Shown here: in pieces, positions 36,074 through 45,884 of the stretch
Layout: each line of letters begins with the position of its first letter
How positions within the stretch are numbered: position 1 is the first letter of the stretch
DNA from: UBA2233 sp002347965 [NCBI: Nitrospirae bacterium UBA2233]
GTDB lineage: Bacteria; UBA2233
Assembly: GCA_002347965.1 (NCBI GenBank)
Contig: DDYN01000016.1
Coordinates: 8,288-71,429, forward strand
Direction: 5' to 3'
DNA length: 63,142 nt
The notes under the pieces: model-generated
The model's input: only the letters and a program-made list of their open reading frames with translations
What the model was told of the DNA's origin: nothing
Databases searched by the model: none
Position numbers and translations under genes: made by a program

Positions 36074-36709
36074 ATGGCCGAAGCCGGGGTCTGCGAAGAA
36101 AGCGGCTTTTCTGAGCTCATCCGTTTTACTCTCGTTGGGTACTGCACAGGGATACTGGCCGGTTTTCTGCTGGATGCCCAAGGGTTCAAGACCAGCGCCC
36201 TTGGGCAGTTGGCCGTCCGTACTCTGTCGGGGGAAGGGGAGAGCCTCTTTGAGGGGTTTTTTGCCATAAGGAAGCGCCTTTCGGGGGCCAAGGCCACTAT
36301 GGCCGAGGCGTACGGGTGGGGCAAGCTCTTTGGGATGGCGGTGCCATGGGTCGTTGATTTGGGCAGCCGCCTTGCCGGGGTAGACGTCTACGGCATCGAA
36401 GGGTTCTATATTCCTTACTTTTACGCGCTCTCCGACCAGATAGGGGGCAATGTTGCGGGCTTTTTATTTCTCAAGCGTCAAGAGAATGGCTTGAGCCGGG
36501 CTCTTCGAGCCTACTTCCGCTCGAGCGTCATGGTCGCTAGCCTTTTGGTGCTGACGCTTGTCCCCATCGGGCTCCTCTCTGCAAGGCTTTTGGGCTTCAG
36601 CCCGACAACCCAGGTCCAAACGGCACTAGAGACCATAGCCGCCAACCTTTGCTGGGTCCCGCCGCTTATCGGCTGGCTGGCCGAGCGAAGCGAAACGAAG
36701 CAGGGGTAG
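36074..36709 (+). CDS. Integral membrane protein, unknown
   Basis: 211 residues with about four hydrophobic helices ([59 protein letters not shown]). No family recognised. Conserved-looking [27 protein letters not shown] in the middle. It follows the PepSY-like gene by 55 bases in the same direction and converges on the FtsX-type permease gene. Confidence 0.6.
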   Translation: MAEAGVCEESGFSELIRFTLVGYCTGILAGFLLDAQGFKTSALGQLAVRTLSGEGESLFEGFFAIRKRLSGAKATMAEAYGWGKLFGMAVPWVVDLGSRLAGVDVYGIEGFYIPYFYALSDQIGGNVAGFLFLKRQENGLSRALRAYFRSSVMVASLLVLTLVPIGLLSARLLGFSPTTQVQTALETIAANLCWVPPLIGWLAERSETKQG

Positions 36710-36722
36710 CTGAACGCATCGT

Positions 36723-39272
36723 TCATTCGTACTGCAGCCCCTTAACGATCTCCAGGCCGGCGGCCTGCCTTGCTGGAATCATCGATGTCAGGAGTGCAAG
36801 CGTCCCACCGGCTGCCAAGGCCATGGCGAATGGCTGTACATCGAGCCGAAGGCCGATGAAAAACCCCGTCCCCTCCCCTATCAAGATCACACCAAGTCTT
36901 GCCATAATCCAACCCAGCACGCTGCCAAAAAGCCAGCCGAACGCGGCCAAGTAGAACGTCTCCAAATAAATAAGCCCCTTGACCTGCCGCCTGCTGGCTC
37001 CGATGGCGCGAAGGAAAGAAAGCTGGCTTTGCCTTTCGCGAACCTGGGAAATCAAGATCGAGGCCATGGAAAAGGCGCCGATCCCCAACGCCGTGTAGGC
37101 AATCAACGAAAGAATCACGAAGAAGCGGTCCATGATCGAAAGAACTTCGGCCTTGAACTCCTTGTTGCTCAGGATCGACACCGGGGTAGTAGGCTCAAGC
37201 ACGCGGTAGATTTCGGCTCTTGCGGCTTCAAGGCCGGTTCCAGGCTTGAGGTACACCGAAAAGCTCTCGACAGTGCTGTCTTGGAACATCTCTTGGTAGG
37301 ATGCGTAATCCAGGCCTACGATCCCACGCTCGCTCGAGTAATCCTGAATGACCCCAGCGATCTTGACCCGGCGCGTGTTCGTTTTCCCCGCCAGAAGAAA
37401 AGTGTCGCCCGTGTCAAGCCCGAGCCTTCTTGAAAGCGTGTAGGAAACGACCACCTCGTTCGGTGCGCCCGGCGACGGGGGGCGTCCTTTGATCAGGATG
37501 TCCTTAGAATACCGGTAAAACACGTTGAAATCGTAGGCTTGAAGCGTGCATTCGTAGTCTTTCTCCGGAAGCCGAACTTGGATTGCCCTGTACCTGCCGA
37601 CGGATTCCACGAAAGGGACGCGTGCAATACGACCCCTTAAGCCCTGCGGAAGCGGAAACGTGGGCCTGCCCGGCATCGCCCCCTTTGGGAGGACGGTCAG
37701 GTCGTTCCGAATAGTATGCATGGCCCAGTTGTACACGCTCCCTTGAAAGCTCTTCAGGATCAGCTCAATCCCTATAAACAGCGTGAAGCTGAGCAAAACT
37801 GCAAACGCGGCAAACGTACTCCGTTTCGCCGTCCTCTCGAACTGTTCCGTGCCCAGCTTTAGCAGCGCTCGATCCCCCAAGACCAGACGAAGCACCCTTG
37901 CGCTCGTACGCAGCAAAACCGGTAGCGCCACGCCAAACGCCCCAAAGGCAAGCAGGATGGCAAGCGCACCCTTAAGAAAAACCGGAATGGCCGAAACCCT
38001 CACGTTGACGACGGCAATGCAGGCGCAGAGCATGAACGCCGACACCCATATCGTGACCTTTGAACGGTCTAGGGCGCCATTCTGACGAAAATCTATCGGC
38101 CTCAGCGCCTCGAGCGGGCTCAAGCGTCTCATGGAAAGGGCGGGAACGACACCGGCTAGGATGCTAACCAGTAGCCCTACCCCACCCGTAAGAATGCCAT
38201 AGGTTTGCGATACGGTCATTTCACGGGGAAGCATACGGAAGTAGAGCGTGGCCACCATTTCCTTGCCCAGCAAGAAGTTGAGCTTGGCGAGCCAAAACCC
38301 TAGCCATACGCCAAGCAGCGAACCTAGCACGCCGATCAAAAGGGTTTCGGTCAAAAGGAACCCGATAAGCTGTGGGGTGGTTGCCCCTTCAAGCCGCAAG
38401 ATTGCGAACTCCCGCGAACGCCTTAAGAATGCAACCTGGAACGTGTTGTAAGCCACGAAAAACGCCACGCCCATAACAAGCATCCCAACGGACCCCAGAA
38501 GGAATTCCAGCGAACCGAGAATTCTCGTCCCGCCCTCTTTCCTCAGCTGAGGCTCCTCTATGTTCACGTAGCCGGGCAAAACCCTGGCAAGCTCTGCCTT
38601 CAGGCCGGCAACAGCAACGCCTTCCTTTGCCAAAACGGAAATTTCGTCTACACTCTCGGTTTTGGCTAGCAGGGCCTGTGCCGCCCAGTAGTCCATGATC
38701 AGCACCTCCCCGCCAAAGATCGTAGCCGGCCCAACCTCGCGAACCGTCCCCCGAACCTCCAACTTTTTGGCTCCTGAAGGAGAAAGAACCTCGAAGCGTC
38801 CCCCCGTGTCGAGCCCTAGCCTTTGAGCCAAGCGTTTGGGCAGCAAAACGCTGCTTGGAGAGGAGAGGAACTTGAGCGGGTCTTCTACGTTTTCATCCCC
38901 GGACTCGTAGCTACGGATCGCGCTGTCCGAAAACGGGTCGATGCCGATTACCTGTACGGGCAGGTCTTTGAGCCCCTTGAGCAAGACCATGCCGCGGACG
39001 ACGGGCGCGGCCACCTTGACCTCGCGCATCTCTCGTACCGTCTCTAGGTAACTTTCCGGAATTCCAACCTTAGGCGTGTGGATTTCTAGCGTAGCCCTTC
39101 CGGAGAAGGCTTCGAGCGTTTTGCGGAAGGCTTCCATCACGTTCATGTTAAAGGTGAGGATGGAGAAGAACGAGGCGATCGAAAGGATAATCGTAAAAAG
39201 CGTAAGGGCTGCCCGGAGCGTATCATGCCTGAGCGAGCCCCTAAGAAGGCGGAAGGCGAGCGAAAACCCCAC
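36723..39272 (-). CDS. FtsX/LolC-type ABC permease with two four-helix units
   Basis: 849 residues. N-terminal helix, large periplasmic domain, three helices (about 250-370), then two central helices, a second periplasmic domain and three C-terminal helices. This is the ten-helix DUF214-type exporter permease seen for lipoprotein or glycolipid release. The repeat unit is FtsX-like (IGVLGSLLGVWLGFWLA; GASRRQVKGLIYLETFYLAAFGWLFG). No ATPase gene is adjacent on this strand, so its partner must be encoded elsewhere or be shared. Preceded by the SH3 anchor gene 11 bases away, probably one transcript. Confidence 0.85.
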   Translation of the reverse strand: MGFSLAFRLLRGSLRHDTLRAALTLFTIILSIASFFSILTFNMNVMEAFRKTLEAFSGRATLEIHTPKVGIPESYLETVREMREVKVAAPVVRGMVLLKGLKDLPVQVIGIDPFSDSAIRSYESGDENVEDPLKFLSSPSSVLLPKRLAQRLGLDTGGRFEVLSPSGAKKLEVRGTVREVGPATIFGGEVLIMDYWAAQALLAKTESVDEISVLAKEGVAVAGLKAELARVLPGYVNIEEPQLRKEGGTRILGSLEFLLGSVGMLVMGVAFFVAYNTFQVAFLRRSREFAILRLEGATTPQLIGFLLTETLLIGVLGSLLGVWLGFWLAKLNFLLGKEMVATLYFRMLPREMTVSQTYGILTGGVGLLVSILAGVVPALSMRRLSPLEALRPIDFRQNGALDRSKVTIWVSAFMLCACIAVVNVRVSAIPVFLKGALAILLAFGAFGVALPVLLRTSARVLRLVLGDRALLKLGTEQFERTAKRSTFAAFAVLLSFTLFIGIELILKSFQGSVYNWAMHTIRNDLTVLPKGAMPGRPTFPLPQGLRGRIARVPFVESVGRYRAIQVRLPEKDYECTLQAYDFNVFYRYSKDILIKGRPPSPGAPNEVVVSYTLSRRLGLDTGDTFLLAGKTNTRRVKIAGVIQDYSSERGIVGLDYASYQEMFQDSTVESFSVYLKPGTGLEAARAEIYRVLEPTTPVSILSNKEFKAEVLSIMDRFFVILSLIAYTALGIGAFSMASILISQVRERQSQLSFLRAIGASRRQVKGLIYLETFYLAAFGWLFGSVLGWIMARLGVILIGEGTGFFIGLRLDVQPFAMALAAGGTLALLTSMIPARQAAGLEIVKGLQYE

Positions 39273-39283
39273 GGTTCGGCCGC

Positions 39284-39871
39284 CTAGTCCAGCATCAGCC
39301 GCTTTTGAGGCTTACGCCTGCTACGTCCGACAACAACCCCGAACAACAGCCCTACGACAAAGACCGCTCCTCCGCCCATGAACCATTTCAGCCGGACAAG
39401 CCGGTCGTAATAATCAACCTGCCTCTTGAGCATCTCTCTGACGGGAACATCGGGCCGGAAGAACTCCTTTGGAAGCGTACCCACGAGGCGCTTGAATGAT
39501 TCGTTCTCGCGCTTTAGGGCTTCGATCTCTGCATCTTTCTTGGCGAGGGCATCGTTATGCTCTTCGATTAGGATTACGGGGGGCGTTCCTTGGCTTACGA
39601 AACTTTCGGCAACCCAGCCGATCAGCGCCTTCCCTTCGGGGCGAATTTTGGCCCAGCCTGCCTGTTTTCCGATGACCTGAACCCGCTCTCCAGGCTTGAC
39701 GGAACCAACCGAGCGAAAACTAACACCCGGTCCTTCCCGCACGTTGATGGACACGTTAAAATTAATGTAAGAGGATGGAGACGGGCTCGATTGGGCAAAA
39801 ATCGCGGACGATCCAGCAAGGGCCAGAAAGAAAGCGACGCTGCAAACAATCAGGTTTTTCGTTCGTGCCAT
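39284..39871 (-). CDS. Secreted SH3-domain protein with C-terminal membrane anchor (TIGR04211-like)
   Basis: 195 residues from ATG 39871. Signal peptide NLIVCSVAFFLALAGSSAIFA, bacterial SH3 domain (NVREGPGVSFRSVGSVKPGERVQV), a coiled coil (ALAKKDAEIEALKRENESFK), then one C-terminal helix (GGGAVFVVGLLFGVVVG) and a basic tail RSRRKPQKR. This order matches YgiM/TIGR04211 proteins. It may scaffold the permease encoded 11 bases downstream. Confidence 0.85.
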   Translation of the reverse strand: MARTKNLIVCSVAFFLALAGSSAIFAQSSPSPSSYINFNVSINVREGPGVSFRSVGSVKPGERVQVIGKQAGWAKIRPEGKALIGWVAESFVSQGTPPVILIEEHNDALAKKDAEIEALKRENESFKRLVGTLPKEFFRPDVPVREMLKRQVDYYDRLVRLKWFMGGGAVFVVGLLFGVVVGRSRRKPQKRLMLD

Positions 39872-39914
39872 CTGTCGTTCTGCAGTATGCACTATTAAAT
39901 AAGGAGCAGGCCCC

Positions 39915-40487
39915 ATGCCCGCTGAAAGCCCATCTTATCATAGATGCCCGTTGATGTGGAATGCCGGACGCGTGTTAAGAATGGCGGCGTTTGCCTGGCT
40001 TTTTGCCGTTGGGTCGGCTTTTCCTCAAAGCCCGCCCGCCCAGGCCAGCCTTCGGTGCGACGGCGCAGTGTACGCGTTCACCCCCCAAGGAGGGCGCATC
40101 GGCGTTACCGTAACCCTAGACCCAGAAAGCCCCTACGGGCCCGTGCTTCCTGTGCAGACTGCCCAAAATGGCTTAAGAGAGGTAATTTTGGATTTCCCTA
40201 GGGGCGGGCAAACAAGCCTGAGCATCGTCCCCATGTCGTCTGACTACGCCAATACCCAACCCCAAGACACATACGATGCCCTTTTTACGCTCAGTTATCC
40301 AGGAGGCATGCCGCTTGCCTTCATCTCTGGGGGCCAGACCATACAGGGCGAAATTATTCTGCCCCAGTTCCCCCTGCCCGCCGCGCGCGCCACGGTCATC
40401 TCGCGGTGCGGCAGCTCGGCAAGCCTAGAGCTAAACTACAGCACTTGGGAGTACGAGCCGCTTTGGCCCTACGTCATCGTGCCTTAG
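39915..40487 (+). CDS. Secreted protein, unknown
   Basis: 190 residues; AAGGAG 8 bases before ATG 39915 favours this start over the inner ATG 39954. Export signal MAAFAWLFAVGSAFPQS ending near residue 47. Mature part beta-rich with two cysteines (LRCDG, ISRCG) that could form a disulfide. Divergent from the SH3 gene with only 43 bases between starts. No family recognised. Confidence 0.6.
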   Translation: MPAESPSYHRCPLMWNAGRVLRMAAFAWLFAVGSAFPQSPPAQASLRCDGAVYAFTPQGGRIGVTVTLDPESPYGPVLPVQTAQNGLREVILDFPRGGQTSLSIVPMSSDYANTQPQDTYDALFTLSYPGGMPLAFISGGQTIQGEIILPQFPLPAARATVISRCGSSASLELNYSTWEYEPLWPYVIVP

Positions 40488-40553
40488 CTCCCCTGTCCCC
40501 ATTGGCAGGGTCCGGGCCTTTAGGGTAGATATTCCGAGTCCTCCTCGATCGCC

Positions 40554-43500
40554 TTAAGCCTGCTCTCTGAGCAAAAAGCGCACGTCTTTCCAAGACATGG
40601 GTGTCTTACACTCGGGATAGCGCGTACATCCTACAAAAGGACCGTTTTTGCTGAAAGCCGCCCTCATCGGCGCCCGGCAAGTGGGGCATTGTACGTTCAA
40701 GGTCTCGAGCGCTTTTTGGAGGATTCCCATAGGAAGAGAAGCTGTTTGTTTGCACGAAGAATCCCCGCACGATAAAAACGGTCCATGCCGGCCTATAAAG
40801 ATTCGCCCTTCTCGATGACAAGTTGGGCATTTCCAATCCAAGGCATAAAGGCTCTCGAGCGTTTCAATAAGTGGGTCGGCTCGTTTTTTGGCCAGGTTTG
40901 CCGCTCGAGGCTTGATCAGTCGAAGTCGTGATGGCGCTTGGCGATCCGGAGTTTCTTCAGAAGGGCGGATGACCAATTCTTCTTTTTTGGTATACGGATA
41001 CACAAGCCTAGGCCCACCCTCTTCAAGACCTTGATCGCTCCTCTTTTGTTCTTCGGCCCGTTGCCAACCAGGTTCAGCCATTGTTGGGCTTTCTTTCTCT
41101 TTCAGGCTTGGCATGGAAGGCTTAGGAGCTGCCCACTCGATGTCTCGATCCCACTCGGCCTGAATCTTGGCAGCCCTTAGGACAATCCGCTCTTTAAGCT
41201 CGTCATCCCTCGAGGATTCCTGGGCTATTCGGCTTTCCAAGGACTCAAAAGGCATGATACCAAGGCGCTGCAGCCTCTCTCCAACCCGATCGATCGTTGT
41301 ATCCGGGTCTTGATAAAAGACACTCCCGCGTATACGAATAAAACGCCAGCCTGTTCTTTCCAGAATAGCCTGGCGGGCCATATCTTCCTCGAGCCTGTCG
41401 AGAGTGTGGTAGCGGTCCCCGTCACACTCTATCGCAACCTTTTTGCCGTCTTTGTTGATCACGACAAGATCAATCCGATAAGCTCCGACCTCCCACTGAG
41501 GGTGGACATTATAGCCTTTGGCTAGCAGTCTTTGGGCGACTTCTTTTTCAAATTCCGACTCCGCCCGCTTTTCTATTACTCCCGAGGCTCTTTGTGCTGC
41601 CTTTGGATCGAGCGCGTGCTCGATCAATCGCCTGCGCAGATCGCCAGGTTTTAGGTCTTGCTTGGGGTCAAGAGAGTATACAACCCACATTTGATCGCAG
41701 GCCCTGCTCGCGGCAACGTTGAAGCGCTGAGTGTCCCGGTCTTGGGTTTTTAGGGGCAACGGCCCCTCTTGGGGCGCGTCCACCATCGAAAGAAACATGA
41801 CAGTCCTTTCGTCCCCTTGAAACTGGGCTGCATTTCCGCAAAGGATGCGCCGGGCACGATAAACCTCAGGAGAAAGGTGACGACGCAAGAGCCGGTCTAT
41901 TTCCAAGGCTTGCTCGTCACCCATGAGCGAGATCACGCCAAAAGTAGCGTCTTGGTACTCGGCCTGCTTGATGGCGGCCATTAAAAGAGAGGCAACGGCC
42001 TGGGCCTCCTTCGGGTTGACCTTATCTTCTTTGAAGGCACCCTCAAGCCTGTAAGAAATCACAAAAGGCACGGTCTTGACCTCGCTTGCATCACGAAGAG
42101 GTTTGATTTTACCTCCGTAGCAAAGCATGTTGCTAAAAGAGATGATGTCCTGGACGCAGCGGAAATGCTCAAGGAGGCTAATGGATGCCCCAAACGATTG
42201 CCTGGCCAGGTTATACACGGAGTTCCGGCCATCGTAGAGGTCTTTATTCGGGATACCGCCCAAATGCTCGCTGATCAGACGCTCTTCACTTTGAACATCG
42301 CTCCCGATGGCCAGGGGACTGACCTGCTTGTCGTCTCCGACGACGATCGCCCTATCCGCCATGAATAAAGCGCATAGCCCAAGCAGGTCGCACTGGCTCG
42401 CTTCGTCAATGATCACGACATCAAAACGCGTCTTCTTTGGGTTGAATGTTTCTATAACCCGGGAAGTGGGCATAATCCAGACGGGAACGGCCTGCCGGCA
42501 TTCCTCCATCTTCTTTTTTGCCTCTTTCCTCAACCCTGGCGCCCTCTTTCCCGTGCCCTTTCCAATCCTTCGAACCGTATCAAGCCAGCCGACGAGCGCT
42601 TGCCTTTGCGGAAGGCTGGTGTTTTTGATCCGAGCCGCCCAGGCACGGGCGCCCGCAAGCTCCGTGTTCGCATTTCTTAGCTCTGCTTGCAACGATTCGA
42701 TCGCCTCTTGAGGCTTGTCTAGCGAGACCTGGTTCCTTTTATGGAGCGCCGCCTTGAGCTGTCCGTACAGCCATGCTTCTTTTGGGTCTCCAGGAGGATT
42801 TTGGTTCGCATGGATTCCTTGCCGTTCCCGGATCATTGAGGCCCACCTGGGAGCAACGCCTTCAAGTCTTGAAAGGAGCGCCTTTTTTCGTTCGAGCTGG
42901 AACTTTTTTTGAAGAAGATCGCAAAAACAATTCTGCGCGCGTTTCAACGCCACGCATTTTGCCTGAAGCTCTTGCCTTGCCTCTTCAATAGCCCCACACA
43001 AACGCTCGAAACCGGCAAAGGGGACAAGCTTCGGAGGCTGTTTCTCGAAGCACGCCTCCCAGTTAAACCCGCTGACAACAAGCTCATTCTGGATGGGTTT
43101 CCATTTTTGCGTGAACCATTCGATGAAGTCTCGAACAAGACGCCCATAAGGCCTCAGCGCTTCTTCCAGCCGCACCCCTCGGCTTAAGAGCTCTGCCGAA
43201 GAAGGAAGGCCAGAAGGGGCCATAAGCTCATCCCATAACCTAGCGAGCTCCACCCTAGCCCTTTTCAGCCTTCGCTTTTTAAGCAGAACAGAAAAAAACA
43301 GTCCGCCGCCCTCGATGCTCGATGACGTTCGCTCAACTTCTTCGATCGCCTCCAAAAGCTTTTTCCAGGCATCCATCTGCGAACCCTCGCCAAGGCTCGC
43401 TTCAATGGCTCTCAACCTCCAGGGTTCCCCTCGCTGGAGGTCTTTAAGCCAAACCCGCTCCCGGTCAAGCTTTTCTAAAAGCGACTCGAGAAGCTGCGGG

Positions 43501-45332
43501 TCTAAGGGCTCGCTTGCCCATAGCCTGGCTTCCGTAACCCGAGAAGCAAGCAAGCCAAAGGGGTCACTCTTTAAAAAGGCTTGTAACCCAGAGTCTGGGT
43601 TTGCAAGGAACGCCCGGGCCTGCTGTGTTTTGCCTTCATCTTCTAGAGTGAGAGTGGCCGAAAGGCGGTAAAGCTCGCAAACCTCGCTGGAATCGAGCGG
43701 GCAGGGAGTATCCGGGGGTAAGGCATCGGGAATCCAGTCATGTTTGCCTTTTCCTGCTTGGATCATTTTGGCCGCCTCGGAAGGCTTGTACGACGAACCC
43801 AGGAGCACAAGCTCCCTGTATTCGAGACTACGGACTTCCTTGAGCTGCTGCCAGGCTTGGGAGAGGTGGCCTAGAACCTCACGGCGTCTGGCTTCTATTT
43901 TTCGAGCCTTGAGCTCTAAGCCTTCCGTAGTGTCCGAGCTGAGATGCTCCACGATGACCTCGACAGAATCCTCGAGCTGGCGCTTCGATTCGGTTTCGTC
44001 TTCCAGAACGCTAACGCACAACGGCCGTAGTTCTGGAACAACCTTGTCTTTTAGAACCTTTAAGGCCTTGCTCGTGTGCGCGGTCACCAGGACGCTCTGC
44101 CCGTTTGCCAGCAAATAGCCGATCAGGTTGGCAATCGTGTGGGTTTTGCCCGTCCCTGGAGGTCCTTGGACAAGAACGGTACTTTGACGACGAAGACGTT
44201 TGACGATATCGAGCTGTTCAGCATTCCAAGGTTTCGTAAAAATCACGTCCTCAAGGCCGCTCCATGGGCTCGACCCTTGGGGTTCTTCCAAGCCATCCCC
44301 TTGGGCTTGCTCGGGCTCTACCCCGACGAACCGCCAGAACGCGGGCGGAATGTTCGCTTTCTCCTCAAGGCTCTCCAAGATTCCATCGATCGCCTGGCCG
44401 TACTTAAGGTCCCTCCTTCTTAAGAAAAGCACTGGGTCCCTAGAAATCGTCGGATCCGACGAAATTCGAGGCCCAGGTGTTCCTTTAAAAAACTCTCCTT
44501 GAGGCGACAGCTGCTGAACGAAGCTTTTCAAAAAATCTGAAGTGGCCTGACCATCCAAGGGATGGTATTCCCCTTGATCAAAGGCTTCTCGAAGGTTCTT
44601 TATGCTTGGGCCCGTAAGGCCAGGAACCTTACCAAGAAGCGCCGAGTAAAGCTCAACCCCCTCGTCGGTTTCCATGATGCGAAACTCTGGTATTTTTGCA
44701 TCGAATTCCATCTGTACGCGCTTTAAAAGAAGCGGATGGCATATCTCGTTGCCCTCTACCTGCCAACGCAAGATGCCGTCCCCCAAGACGAGCTCAACGC
44801 TTTCTGGCTCCCTTTCGATACTGGCATAGAGCCCATAAAAAAGTTCAAAGACCTTTCGAGCCTCCCTGGCGGGCCGTTCTTTTTTTGCCCATTCCTCGCG
44901 TTTTCTGTTCCACCCATCAAACAGCCGGGCCCTTTCCTCGTCCTCTAAAAATAAAACCGACCGAGGCATGCCTGAACCGTCCATCGCTATCGGGTGCTCT
45001 AAAATACGAACTTCTTTCGAGGGGTCTTCCCAGCCTTTTCCCAGCCATGGAAGAATCTTTTCTGGTGGGGGCGGGGCCGATTGGATGTCAGGGCGGCGCA
45101 CCGCGAGAAACCAATCTTCCTCGAACACCCCTTCGGATTTTTGTAACGCTTCTTCGTAATGGCGCAGGCGAATTGCGGGATGGTCGGGAAGATTATGGAA
45201 CCAGCAGAGCCAGAGTTGATCCTCAACGCGGGTTTTGATAGCAGTTTTTGCTTGATGGTAGGCCTTAAGCCAAGCAAAGATTTGTCCGGTCTTCTTTTGG
45301 ACCAGCCGTGACGAGTCTGGCTCCATCCCCAC
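40554..45332 (-). CDS. Large superfamily 1 helicase with MTES_1575-type nuclease and zinc fingers
   Basis: About 1590 residues. UPF1/DNA2-like helicase motifs: Walker A GPPGTGKT (near 44165), DEAS box IIDEASQCD (near 42395), GDDKQ, LEHFR, FQGDE and NVAASRACDQ. Then a PD-(D/E)xK nuclease of the Vsr/MTES_1575 kind (YRIDLVV, VAIECDGD, near 41480-41420), a disordered linker and two topoisomerase-type C4 zinc fingers (CPTC..C near 40830, CPTC..C near 40690). The frame is open to ATG 45527, but GTG 45332 or ATG 45326 follow a clear AGGAGG and leave room for promoters before divergent ridA. Such single-gene helicase-nucleases are suspected phage-defence or RNA-surveillance proteins. Confidence 0.88.
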   Translation of the reverse strand: MGMEPDSSRLVQKKTGQIFAWLKAYHQAKTAIKTRVEDQLWLCWFHNLPDHPAIRLRHYEEALQKSEGVFEEDWFLAVRRPDIQSAPPPPEKILPWLGKGWEDPSKEVRILEHPIAMDGSGMPRSVLFLEDEERARLFDGWNRKREEWAKKERPAREARKVFELFYGLYASIEREPESVELVLGDGILRWQVEGNEICHPLLLKRVQMEFDAKIPEFRIMETDEGVELYSALLGKVPGLTGPSIKNLREAFDQGEYHPLDGQATSDFLKSFVQQLSPQGEFFKGTPGPRISSDPTISRDPVLFLRRRDLKYGQAIDGILESLEEKANIPPAFWRFVGVEPEQAQGDGLEEPQGSSPWSGLEDVIFTKPWNAEQLDIVKRLRRQSTVLVQGPPGTGKTHTIANLIGYLLANGQSVLVTAHTSKALKVLKDKVVPELRPLCVSVLEDETESKRQLEDSVEVIVEHLSSDTTEGLELKARKIEARRREVLGHLSQAWQQLKEVRSLEYRELVLLGSSYKPSEAAKMIQAGKGKHDWIPDALPPDTPCPLDSSEVCELYRLSATLTLEDEGKTQQARAFLANPDSGLQAFLKSDPFGLLASRVTEARLWASEPLDPQLLESLLEKLDRERVWLKDLQRGEPWRLRAIEASLGEGSQMDAWKKLLEAIEEVERTSSSIEGGGLFFSVLLKKRRLKRARVELARLWDELMAPSGLPSSAELLSRGVRLEEALRPYGRLVRDFIEWFTQKWKPIQNELVVSGFNWEACFEKQPPKLVPFAGFERLCGAIEEARQELQAKCVALKRAQNCFCDLLQKKFQLERKKALLSRLEGVAPRWASMIRERQGIHANQNPPGDPKEAWLYGQLKAALHKRNQVSLDKPQEAIESLQAELRNANTELAGARAWAARIKNTSLPQRQALVGWLDTVRRIGKGTGKRAPGLRKEAKKKMEECRQAVPVWIMPTSRVIETFNPKKTRFDVVIIDEASQCDLLGLCALFMADRAIVVGDDKQVSPLAIGSDVQSEERLISEHLGGIPNKDLYDGRNSVYNLARQSFGASISLLEHFRCVQDIISFSNMLCYGGKIKPLRDASEVKTVPFVISYRLEGAFKEDKVNPKEAQAVASLLMAAIKQAEYQDATFGVISLMGDEQALEIDRLLRRHLSPEVYRARRILCGNAAQFQGDERTVMFLSMVDAPQEGPLPLKTQDRDTQRFNVAASRACDQMWVVYSLDPKQDLKPGDLRRRLIEHALDPKAAQRASGVIEKRAESEFEKEVAQRLLAKGYNVHPQWEVGAYRIDLVVINKDGKKVAIECDGDRYHTLDRLEEDMARQAILERTGWRFIRIRGSVFYQDPDTTIDRVGERLQRLGIMPFESLESRIAQESSRDDELKERIVLRAAKIQAEWDRDIEWAAPKPSMPSLKEKESPTMAEPGWQRAEEQKRSDQGLEEGGPRLVYPYTKKEELVIRPSEETPDRQAPSRLRLIKPRAANLAKKRADPLIETLESLYALDWKCPTCHREGRIFIGRHGPFLSCGDSSCKQTASLPMGILQKALETLNVQCPTCRAPMRAAFSKNGPFVGCTRYPECKTPMSWKDVRFLLREQA

Positions 45333-45485
45333 AGCGACCTCCTTTCTGGCAAGCTCCTTCAAGCAGGCACAAGACTTTCTGGCCCTGGCGGCTTGTCCTT
45401 GGGCTTGAGTTTCTTGCACAATGAAAACCAATGCTGCCTCGACCCAAGCATACGGCTGGTTTGACTCTTTTGACAAGGAGAATGC

Positions 45486-45884
45486 ATGAAAAAGCTCATC
45501 AGCACGCCAAACGCTCCAACCCCCCAAGGGCCGTACGCCCAGGCTGTTGAGGTAGGCGGCTTGCTTTTCGTCTCCGGACAGCTACCATTGGACCCAAAAA
45601 CGGGACAAATCGTGGGCGAAACGATCGAAGATCAGGCCAAAACAGCGCTCAAGAACCTCACGGCTATCGTAGAGGCCGCAGGGCTAGGGCTTGAGGACGT
45701 GGCCCAGGTTCGGGTCTGCTTGGCAGACTTGGGCGAGGCGCCTAAGTTCAACGAGGCCTACGAGCGCTTCTTCTGCCAAGGCACCCCTCCTGCCAGGGAG
45801 CTCATCGGGAACGTCGGCATTCCAAAAGGCGCCAGGCTGGAGGTCTCGGCCGTATGCGCCAAAAGGCAAGCGGAAAAAGGCTAG
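45486..45884 (+). CDS. ridA: RidA/YjgF enamine-imine deaminase
   Basis: 132 residues. Motifs: PQGPYAQAVEVGGLLFVSGQLPLDP, the catalytic-site Arg in VRVCLADLG, and NEAYERFF. AAGGAG 5 bases before ATG. Removes reactive 2-aminoacrylate-type enamines from PLP enzymes such as threonine dehydratase. Convergent with the next gene, sharing 4 bases. Confidence 0.95.
   Translation: MKKLISTPNAPTPQGPYAQAVEVGGLLFVSGQLPLDPKTGQIVGETIEDQAKTALKNLTAIVEAAGLGLEDVAQVRVCLADLGEAPKFNEAYERFFCQGTPPARELIGNVGIPKGARLEVSAVCAKRQAEKG

Noticed and set aside
45333-45527. N-terminal extension of the large helicase to ATG 45527
   Set aside because: It would overlap the start of divergent ridA by 42 bases, while AGGAGG precedes GTG 45332. 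Not fully excluded.
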